From NCBI GenBank assembly GCA_964016985.1, contig OZ024823.1, forward strand, positions 40,520,264 through 40,584,263: a stretch of DNA of 64,000 nucleotides, in the 5' to 3' direction. Of the stretch, positions 21,795-31,300 are shown piece after piece (the stretch's first letter is position 1; each line of letters begins with the position of its first letter). The notes under the pieces were generated by a model. It ran no database searches, was not told where the DNA came from, and saw nothing but the letters and a program-made list of their open reading frames with translations. The stretch comes from Anodontia alba. Taxonomy: Eukaryota > Mollusca > Bivalvia > Lucinida > Lucinidae. The translations under genes were made by a program, and so were the position numbers.

Positions 21795-22640
21795 CGGTAT
21801 GATTTGTATGTGAATTACTTTGTAGACGATGAACAGACTCCAGACACTTCAACAGGTACATTAATAGTCAGAAAAAAAAGTTCACCTACCTTGGAAACAC
21901 GTTGTCAAGAGTAATGCACATTAATGATGAAGTCAGTGCGGATTGCCAAAGCTAGTGCAGAATTTGGCCGACCGTTGAAGTATTTGGAATCAAAGTGGAA
22001 TCACTTGACACAAAGCTGAAAGTCTACAGACCTGTGGTGCTGCCAATACTATTATACGCATGTGAAACTTGGACAGTTTACCACCGGCATATGCCAATTA
22101 AAAGACTTAACCACTTCCATACAAGCTGTCTTAGAAAACTTCTAAAGATTAAGTGGCAAGACAGGATTCCAGACACAGAAGTCCTGAAAAGGACAGGGAT
22201 ACAGAGTGTACATACTCTTCTGATACTGGCACAAGATGGAGATGTCTTGTTAGCTGAATGCCTGGTGAACGTTTGCCAAAGAAAATCCTCTGTGGAGAAC
22301 CACAAGTGGGTAAACGCACTATGGTGGTCAGAAGAGGCGATACAAGGACACCCTCAAAGCCTCCCTTAAAGACTTCAACATACCAACAGAGTCATGGGAA
22401 CAGATTGCACAGGATCGAGCAGAGTAACGAGGCCTCATACGAAGGAGTGCTGGTGAATACGAAGCAAAAAGAATCAGAGAAGCCGAGCAGAAACGTGCTC
22501 AGCGGAAAGCCAGAACTAAGGCATCACCAACAAACCTTTCTTCCTCAGATCGCTCGTGTTCTATCTGCAGCAGGTAGTTTACAGCTAAGATTGGTTTCAT
22601 CAGCCATCTTAGAACACACAAAAAGTAACACTTTACGCAT
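21795..22640 (+). pseudogene. LINE reverse-transcriptase C-terminal fragment with C2H2 finger
   Basis: Decayed non-LTR retrotransposon. Conceptual frames give [38 protein letters not shown] and [17 protein letters not shown], the conserved tail of many LINE polyproteins after the polymerase domain. A C-terminal zinc finger C-x2-C-x12-H-x3-H (from CSICSR to SHLRTH; one in-frame stop) lies at about 22545-22620. Upstream, a piece with FTYLGNTLSR is visible near 21880-21910. At least two frameshifts occur (about 21990 and 22260). The endonuclease and most of the polymerase are absent. Confidence 0.88.
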
Positions 22641-22984
22641 TTGATTAGGATTGGTCATTGTTAATAATGAACTATCAGTCAGAAAAAAGATAGGTATATT
22701 CCACCCCTCAAAAAGGGAAGGAAATGGAGTTGCAGAACAAGACTTTGAAAGGGCAGAGGAACTTATTGGTCGGTTCAATGATACTATAAAATAAAACTAT
22801 GTACAAGGAGGTTCCGTTAACTGGAAGATTGGCCCCTTTCATGGATAGTATTGTGGTGTCGTCGGAGGGAGTAATCAGGTCACTAAAAGGTTCTGTTTGA
22901 CACACCCCACCAGCCAGTTCGAGCCAGACCAAAGCAGAGAATAATCCATCTCTTGAAGAAGGCTGATATTGAAGAAGTCACTGG

Positions 22985-23385
22985 CAAACTACAGTGAATG
23001 ATTCTTCTCTATGACCATCAAATCAGTCAGCAGTATGTGGGATGATATTGAATAGCTATCAATAAGGTTATCAGAGACCAAATTCCAACTTCACAACCTG
23101 CGGCAAGACATAAACACTCTTGGGGGATACTTAGCTTCGTCGTGCCACAAGTTGTAAATACAGAGCATTCAGTAAAGCCAAGCACACGAAAATCTCTGCT
23201 GACTGGAAAAGGTACAAGCATATTAAGAGTCAGACCCAAGAGGGATCTCAGAGCAGCCATCGAAAGTATATGGAAGAGCTGGTCAGCAACGACTCAAAGA
23301 AGAAGCTTAAAGCATTCTGGTCATGTATCAAGAGCAAGAGATAGGAATCCACAGGTGTTGCGCCACTGAAAAACAAAGTGGTTTC
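22985..23385 (+). pseudogene. LINE endonuclease-polymerase linker fragment
   Basis: Frames give RDQIPTSQPAARHKHSWG and HTKISADWKRYKHIKSQTQ, then SKKKLKAFWSCIKSKR, one stop, and ESTGVAPLKNK: the linker between endonuclease and reverse transcriptase in many LINEs. Same strand as the fragment before it but in the wrong order for a single copy, so it is a separate truncated insertion or a rearranged one. Confidence 0.8.
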
Positions 23386-23624
23386 ACTTAATCTTTGTTG
23401 CTTTATGCTTTACTAGTTGTGATAAAGAGTGGCATTGGGACCTAGGGTGAAGTTGGCTTTTAGTATTGCGATTACCTCGGTTGGGGAAGAGAGAGCTTAT
23501 CTTGGTGCTTTTCGTACGTTTGTTCGGTTTGTGCTTGTTTGGATTTGTCGGTTTCCTCTTCCTCTTGGGGTCTGGGAAGGGCTGCGGTTTGTGATTGTGG
23601 CACTCCCTGGACTTTTCTCTTACC

Positions 23625-23935
23625 TTTTTTTGCATGAAATGTCAAAGCCTATTTTCTTGGAAAAATAAAAATATTTCAAAATGTTGTCTGCTGTTCGAAT
23701 TTTTGACCCAGCATGCTGTGTGTTAAATATGAAAATATATAGTTGCAGAGAAAGTGAGTATTCAGAAGAAACTTCTTATGTACCGTCTTGTGAGCTGTTG
23801 AAATTAAGGTGATTTGAGGCATTTGCTTCATTTTTCACCAATTTTGAGAAGGGGACAACTTTCTCTTGTCAAAGCCTATTTTCTGTAAAGCAAATCAAGT
23901 TTCTGCTGACTTTGCCCAGAGAGTGATAAAGGGCT
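23625..23935. repeat. Family M pieces
   Basis: Half-copies: ATGTCAAAGCCTATTTTCTT with AAAATGTTGTCTGCTG at 23635-23700, and CAAAGCCTATTTTCTG with TTTGCCCAGAGAGTGATAAA at 23870-23933. Confidence 0.5.
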
Positions 23936-24261
23936 GAGGACCACTAACTCAAATATATTTGTCCAATGCCATTTTCTGATACACATTTTTTTTCTGTGAA
24001 GTTATATTCAATATGCAAAAAGCTTTTTTATATTTTATATTTCGTTTCGATCAAATTTAAAATCTCTTTGCATTATAACTTCATAGAAATACAGTCCGTC
24101 TTTGCGTTAGCTCTTTTTGATGGTTTTATTGTTTAGTTTGATATATACATATTTGTTAATCATATTTTCTATTCATGTGTGTAATAAAGATTGTCAATAA
24201 AAATATAAATTTTATCAGTATAACTTCCGTGTCAATTTTATATATATTTTCCAAAGCTCTA

Positions 24262-24362
24262 CCCAGATGGCACAATGTTGAAACAACGTCAATACAACGT
24301 TGAATCGATGTTGTTTCACATTGAATCGACGTTGTTTCAGCGTTATGTGTCTGTGGGTAAAT
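24262..24362. repeat. ACGTTG-type minisatellite repeat
   Basis: AACAACGTC, ACAACGTTGAATCGATG and GAATCGACGTTGTTTCAGCG follow one another with a period near 16-20 bp. A decayed relative is at 31685-31775. It sits about 1 kb upstream of BBOF1. Confidence 0.6.
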
Positions 24363-24769
24363 AATCTTCAAAGGAATATTTCACCGCCAACCTCTTTACA
24401 GTAGCGGGAAAATATCCAAAATTTCAATCTGCTCTTGGGATAGTTTTCAGTCTGATTAAAGATAACTTGATACTTTTAGTTTTCCCAGTTTCCTTAAATT
24501 GTGGTCAAGTAATCAGTTTGATTGAATTATCGAACAAATGGCCAAACATTATGTGAATATATACCAATATTTTAACAGTATGCGGCAAATTATTTCGGTC
24601 TCGGGCACATTATTTCGAAAACGGATGCACAAACTATCAATGTTTTTCGGTTTGAGAATTCCCTAGGTCCCTTGAGGGACCTAGAATGGTTTTGGTTAGC
24701 ATATACCATAAAAACGACCTATCATTAACTATTTTGGCGATATTTAAGGAAATTTAGGACATGGTCATT

Positions 24770-25000
24770 TGCGCGAAAATTTGGTCCCGTCTTTTCTCCG
24801 GCCGACATGGGCCTATTCAATTGGCAATATTTCCTTATTAACGGGAACATATGCATTTTGAAGAAGACTCTATAACTAATAAGCCTGCCAAAAATTATTT
24901 AATTCCATGAAGGATAAGGGCTTTTCCTGGGCGATCAAACTTTGATCCCCGGCGTTTTTTGGTCCCGTCTTTTTCCGCGCGCCGCGGTCTCGTCGAATGC
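24770..25000. repeat. Direct repeat of a GC-rich motif upstream of BBOF1
   Basis: TTTGGTCCCGTCTTTTCTCC followed by GGCCGACA (about 24780-24808) and TTTGGTCCCGTCTTTTTCCG followed by CGCGCCGCGG (about 24957-24987) are near-copies 180 bp apart in AT-rich DNA. A palindrome CTAGGTCCCTTGAGGGACCTAG lies at 24663-24684. Confidence 0.55.
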
Positions 25001-25254
25001 AACTACCCTAATACTGTTCGTCAATTCTAAATATGTTTTACGGAAGATGCCGAAGGATACATTTCAATAAAGTCATAACTAAACGAATCAATCTATATAT
25101 AGCCTCTAATAATTTCTGTCCGAATAAAAATTATTCAAATATTTATTTATTTTTTTTGTCATTTTATAAGTAAAAATATATTATATATTTCTTGAATGCA
25201 TCAAAACCTAGTCAAATATCGGATCTGAAACTTTTATTTTTATTTGAGACTATA

Positions 25255-25268
25255 GTTACCATAACACT
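25255..25268. promoter_or_regulatory. Possible RFX (X-box) half-site at the BBOF1 start
   Basis: GTTACCATAACACT, 65-70 bp before the BBOF1 ATG. GTTACC is a perfect RFX half-site; the second half fits the consensus poorly. RFX factors drive motile-cilium genes, so the position is suggestive only. Confidence 0.3.
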
Positions 25269-25276
25269 GTAAATAA

Positions 25277-25312
25277 ATGGCTGCCATGAACTTAGATTTT
25301 GCAGAGATATAA
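25277..25312 (+). other. Short upstream ORF in the BBOF1 leader
   Basis: ATG (with A at -3 and G at +4) opens an 11-codon frame, MAAMNLDFAEI, closed by TAA at 25310-25312. It is in the same frame as the BBOF1 start 12 nt further on. If the leader includes it, it would reduce or tune initiation at the main ATG. Confidence 0.4.
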
Positions 25313-25324
25313 AACCTACTGAAA

Positions 25325-25368
25325 ATGCCCAAGAAAGGAAAGAAGAAAGGAGGAAAGGGGAAGAAGGG
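25325..25368 (+). CDS. BBOF1: BBOF1 exon 1 (coding part)
   Basis: Residues 1-14 and two bases of Gly15; Lys/Gly-rich. Donor is GGG then GTATTT. A 4.8-kb intron follows. Confidence 0.85.
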
Positions 25369-28300
25369 GTATTTAAACTTATCTTAAGCCAGTTTACACC
25401 TAGATAAAAATCAGTAACTTCCAATATATTGTACATTTAGTAATTTTTCCGGTGCCCTATTTCCTACAACGAATCTGCAAACTGTACGATGCAACATGTC
25501 ACACTAAGTGAAAACTAATTAAATTACATGTATTAAGCAAGCACCTGTATTAAGCCGCCACTTTTAGCTTTCCTTAGGTGCTTGGTTATCTCGGATTTGA
25601 CTGTAGTCTGATCAGGAACTTTGTTAATGTTCTACAGAAACCAGTGATTATGTATGCACTGTAAATTGTCCTGAGCAGAATGCATCAATACTCTGGTAAC
25701 TGGTTGATCTGGGCCTTCACTGCCTGCATATGCCTAAAGACAGATTTTAGCAGGGCACTGCCCAATTATAATTTGTTGTTGACAATGACATACAATAGAT
25801 TTCATGAAAATCACTTTCTCTCTACCTGCTGTGGTTTTGACATCTTTAAGAAAGTCAAATTTGAACGTAAATTTGAAAACTTTTGTAATGATTTAATGCA
25901 AAAACATTTGTCATAACTACCTACCAAAAAGTTTTATTCTAGTTATTGGTTTTAAAAAATCAAATATTCGCAAATAAATAAAAAAGTAGTAAAAATGAAG
26001 GCAGTGGCTAGAGATGCGGTCCCATATCTTTAGCCTCTGAGGCTAGAGACGGTTCTGTAACTTTGGCCTCAGAGGCTAGAGATATGGTTCCGTACCTTTA
26101 GCTACCAACTACATTTGTCTAGAGATACAGCTGTTGATTATTTCATAGGCGGACAGAATAACACTTAATTCTTGATTTTCAACCATTTCCTTAACTACGA
26201 CGTCATTTAGTCGGGTACTGATCAGGAAGGTAAAATACTGAAATATAACAAATTCCATAACAAGATGAAGAAAACCGTTTATTATCCCCCGACTGATAGG
26301 TTTGAGGGATACATGTATAATGATCAGCATGGCTTCTGTCCGTCAATACTTCTATAGACGTTTCCTTGTGCGTTCCATAACTTGATACCCTTAGACATAT
26401 TTTGATAATATTTGGTAGGAATGAAAAGGAGGACCAGTAGGCAGGCCTTATGCAAGAGAGACAACTCTGTCTCCATTATGTAGTTATCTCCCCTAAAGCC
26501 AAAATATTGTGCAGGCCATAGCTCCCATGTTTGAGATAATTTGATAATATATGGTAGGGATGAAGAAGAGGACTAGTAGGCATGTCCCATGTGAGAGATA
26601 ACCCTCACTTTCTTCGTTACATAGTTATCTCCCCTGAAGCAGAAATGCATAGAAGCATTTTTGTGTGCTCCATAACTTGGATACCCTTTGACATATTTTT
26701 ATAGTATTTGGTAGGAATGAAGAGGAGGACCAGTAGGCATGTTGTATGCAAGAGAGACAACTCTCACTTTCTTCATTATGTAGTTTTCTCCCCTGAAACT
26801 GAAATCTTGTGCAGGCCATCTCCCATACTGTTTGAGATAATTTGATAATATTTGATAGGGATGAAGAGGAGGACCAGTATGCTTGTTTTTTGCAGGAGAG
26901 ACAACGCTCACTTTCTTTATTATGTAGTTATCTCCCCTAAAGCAGAAATCCATAGCAGCATTACTGTGCGCTCCATAACTTTGATACCCTTAAACAGATT
27001 TTGATAATATTTGGTAGGAATGAAGAGGAGGACCAGTAGGCATGTCATGTGCAAGGGAGACAACTCTCACTTTGTTATGTAGTAATCTCACCTGAAGTCA
27101 AAATCTTGTGCAGGTCATCTCCCATACTTTTTGAGATAATTTGATAGTGTTTGCTAGTGATGAGGAGGACCAGTAGGAGTGTCACATGCAAAAGAGACAA
27201 CTCTCATTTTCTTTGTTATGTAGTTATCTCCCCTGAAGCAGAAACCTTGTGCAGGCCATAACTCCCATATTGTTTGATATAATTTGATAATATATGGTAG
27301 GGACATATATCAGGTCAAGTAGGAGTGTCACAAACAAGAAAGACAGCTCTTTCTCTGTTCCTTTTCTAGTTATTGCCCTTGAATAAATTTCCAAGCCAAA
27401 CAAGCCAAATTCTTGTGCACTCCATAACTTCTTATAAAATGGTTTGAAATATTTCAATGATATTTGGTAGAGGCATAGATAAGGACTAGGAGGGGTGTCA
27501 CATGCAAGAGAGACAACTCCCACTTTCTTTGTTATGTAGTTATCTCCCCTGAAACTGAAATTTTGTGCAGGTTATAACTTCCATACTGTTTGAGATAATT
27601 TCATAATATTTTATAAGGGCATATATCAGGTCAAGTAGGAGTGTCACATGCAAGAAGGACAACTCTTGCTTTGTTCTTTTTTCTAGTTATCTTCTTTGAA
27701 CGAATTCCTAACCCAAGTTCTTGTGGACTCCAGAGTTTCTTAATGGTTTGAAATATTTTCATAATATTTGGTACAGGCATAGATAAGGACCAGTAGGCAT
27801 GTCACATGCAAAAGAGACAACTCTCACTGTGTTCATTAAGTACTTATGTCCCTGGAAGCAGAACTCTTGTGCAGCCCATAACTCCTGTACTGTGTGAGAT
27901 AATTTGACGATATTTGATGGGGATATATATCAGGTCATGTAGTAATGTCATATGCTTTGTTCTTTTTCTAGTTGAATAAATTTCTAAGCCAAATTCTTGT
28001 GCACTTCGTAATTTCTTAAAGGTTTGAAATATTTTCATAATATTTGGTAGAGGCATAGATAAAGAACAGTAGGCGTGTTGTGTGCAAGAGAGACAACTCT
28101 CTCCTTTTGTTATGTACTTATCTCCCCTGAAGCCAAAAATCTTGTGTGGGCTATAACTAGCCATACTGTCTGAGATGATTTGATAATATATTGGTGGGAC
28201 ATGTATCAGGTCAAGTAGGAGTCTCATATGCATGAAGGACAACTCTTTCTTTGTTCTTTTTCTTGTACACTCCACTGAATAAATTTCTAAGCTAAATTCT

Positions 28301-31300
28301 TATGCACTCAATGACTTCTTAATGGCTTGAAATATTTTTATAGTATTTTGTAGAGGCATAGATAAGGACAAGTAGGCGCATTGCCTGCAAGAAGGGCAAC
28401 ATCTGCTGTTGTTTCCTAATTACCTCCCCGGAACGAATTTCTAAGCCAAATATTTGTATATATGGTTTGATACGATATTTTGATAATATTTGGTAGGTGC
28501 ATAAATAAGGACCAGTCGGCATGTCATGTTCAAGAGAACTCTCACTCACTCCCTTTTATATTTATCTACCCTGATACCGAAATCTTGTGGAGGCCATAAC
28601 TCCCATACTGCTTGAGATAACTTGATTATTGTTGGTAGGGACATATTGTTTATGTTGAGGTTTTGCAGTGGGTAGGGGCATATATCAGGTCAAGTAGGTG
28701 TGTCACATGCGAGAAGGGCAACCTTTGCTCTGTTGATTTTTTTTTTACCCCAATAAACATACAGCAAATATCTTTACCTTTTACAAGGCATTAATTTTTG
28801 CTATTATAATTATTTCTGAATATGTACACTCACAAATTCTCTGAATATGTACACTCACAAATTCTCTGAATATATACACTCACAAATTCAAAGTATTTGC
28901 AAATACATGTATTGTGTATCCATGTACATATAATCACATCAGAAATCACTAATAGATGATTTTTGACAAAAAAAATAAAAAAAATAAAAGAACATGCACA
29001 AATAAAATCATTTACAGTACACCTATTATTGTATTCACTTATTTTTTTGGTCACATTTCAAGCTGCTTTTGTGTATTTTTACTTTGATCTCTTTCAATAT
29101 TTCCATCATATCTGATTGAAATATACAACAAGTTTAGAAATGGCAGTTTGGTCGGGGGATCGATTTACCATCTCTTCTGAGGGCTGTTTTTATTATCATT
29201 ATTTGAACCTATTTAATGTTTATATTATTTTTATTATTATAATTAGTATGTTAATCAAAATTAATTACATTATTAAGACCTATTTTTCACACATGTTTGT
29301 CTGATCTGTGAAACTAATCACTGCCGTGACACACAATATTCCTAAATTAATCTTCCTGGTTGTGTGGCCAAGTTACCGCAAACTTGGACATCTGAAAAGG
29401 ACACATTATATTTGCCCAATAAAAAGACTTAGAATATATATGCCCTTAATTGACTGATCACTAAATAGTGCAATAAGCGTCCAAAAACTTGAGTGAATTA
29501 TAAATACAAGTTCAATAAAAAAATTTATAGTAAAATAATTATTTAAAATTATGATATCTTAAATAATAATAATACTGTCCCCGTTAATTATAATGAAATA
29601 AACATTTATAATAATAATAATTTTGATAATAATAATACTGTTCATTGCATTTCCAAGCATTAGCGTTTGAGGTATAAACCAGTCTGACAAAAACAAGAAT
29701 GGCATTGCAGCTGAAGTTAATTTGAAAATTGATATTTTTAAAGTTATTTGGTGTTATCTTACAAATCAAAGTATTGGAAATAAGATGAAAATAATCCTCA
29801 ACCATATCTCTAGCCAAATGCAGTGGGAATGGCTAAAGGTATGGAACCTTATCTCTAGCCTGCAAAGGTAAAGGTTAGCCTTTGAGGCTAAGATTCGGGA
29901 CCATATCTCTAGCCACTACCAAAAATGAATGCAAATTATGCAGAAATTTGTAGGGTAGGTAACTTTGAGGCAGATTTACTGAAGGGAAATGGAAGGTACG
30001 GTAATGTTTTTATTTCTCAACAAAAGCATACATTGTGGATGCAGATTTGAAGCACTTTAATGAGGTGCTTCTTACGAATAGCCACAACATTATAACTTGT
30101 TTTTTTGTTGTTGTTTTTTTTTTTGTAGAAATAACAAAAATGTGTTATATTTAGTACCAAATATGATTTTAATTTTACAGGAAGAAGGGAGGAAAGGGAG
30201 CCAAGTCTGGGAAGAAAGCTGAGTCTATTGTTAAAATAGCAGCAGCCAACTCTAAAGTATGGGAGGCCAGACTGGAGATTGCCGAACAGTCAAAACAGGA
30301 ATACAGGTGAGACAGGAAACTTAGTTTCTTTAACTCTTTGCATGCTAGGTCATTTTGCATGCTTTTTCGTCTTCTGTGGATTTTTTTTAGATTAACTTTT
30401 TTCACAAAAAATCTTTCAGGAATACCATCAGAGTGTCAAACAGTTTGGATTCAGATCAGGCCCAACGTTTTGTCGGGCCTGATCTGGGTCCAAACTGTTT
30501 GCAGATGTTATCAGCAGATGACAAAAGTCGCCACTAGTGGGGAAAGGGTTAAATATTGGAAATTTAATGTAGTTTCAGATTATCCAGATAATGTGATAAC
30601 AGATGATACAAAAGGATATTTTTTGTTATCTTTGTACCAAAACATACCTGGTGACAAATTAGAATCACCTTAGTGAGCTGCTTCCAGTGAGCACACACAA
30701 GAAATGTATTGATGTAAAAAGAATACTAGCTCCTTCTTATCTGAACCTACATTTTAATAAAGTTCTTATTCACATATTGAATTTGGAGGGAAATGATAAT
30801 TCTTGTGTACAATTATTCTTCTGGGACTGTATTTAAATGCTTTCCTTTAACTAATTTAACCCTTGTCATGCTGAATAAATTAAGATGCCACACCCACTTC
30901 AAATTTTCAGCCAATCAGATTGCTTGATCCATATTGTTGATACAAATTTACATACTGAATGGCAAACAATGAAGATCCAGATCAGTTGGCTTCTTCAGAC
31001 GCCAACTGATCTGGGTCTACACTGTTTGCAAAGACACGGCATATCAGAGTTCAGCAGGACTAGGGTTAACAGTAGCCATGAGTGAGAAGGGAGTTAGATA
31101 TTTTCATATTGAAATTGTTGTCCTTGAAGGCATACTAATTGACAAATGCTTTAATATAGCATCTACACAGAACTACATGTAACCCAGTGACATACATACC
31201 TTGTCAACTGAAATCTGTGAGATAAGGCAAACTTTTAAGAGAGATTTGACAAGTTTCTCTGAGATTTTCCTAAACATCAATTTGGAGCTTTCCCATATAG

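Larger units (their letters stand above)
26000..29920. mobile_element. Mutator-like (MULE-type) non-autonomous element in BBOF1 intron 1
   Basis: Long terminal inverted repeats at 26000-26146 and 29785-29920 begin GGCAGTGGCTAGAGAT and, read inward from the right, GGTAGTGGCTAGAGAT; they align over about 140 bp. Immediately outside each is AAAAATGAA (25991-25999 and 29921-29929), a perfect 9-bp target duplication. Long TIRs plus a 9-bp duplication are typical of Mutator-like elements. The arms are themselves degenerate repeats of GGCTAGAGATATGGTTCC. No transposase frame is recognisable; the interior is mostly a tandem array. Confidence 0.78.

Noticed and set aside
23384..23668. Pair of overlapping 80-codon frames on both strands
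   Set aside because: No recognisable domain and located at a LINE/MITE junction; base composition rather than coding.
26109..28549. Several 70-140-codon minus-strand frames with recurring peptides
   Set aside because: All come from the tandem array in the MULE-like element; frames shift from unit to unit, so no protein is being kept.
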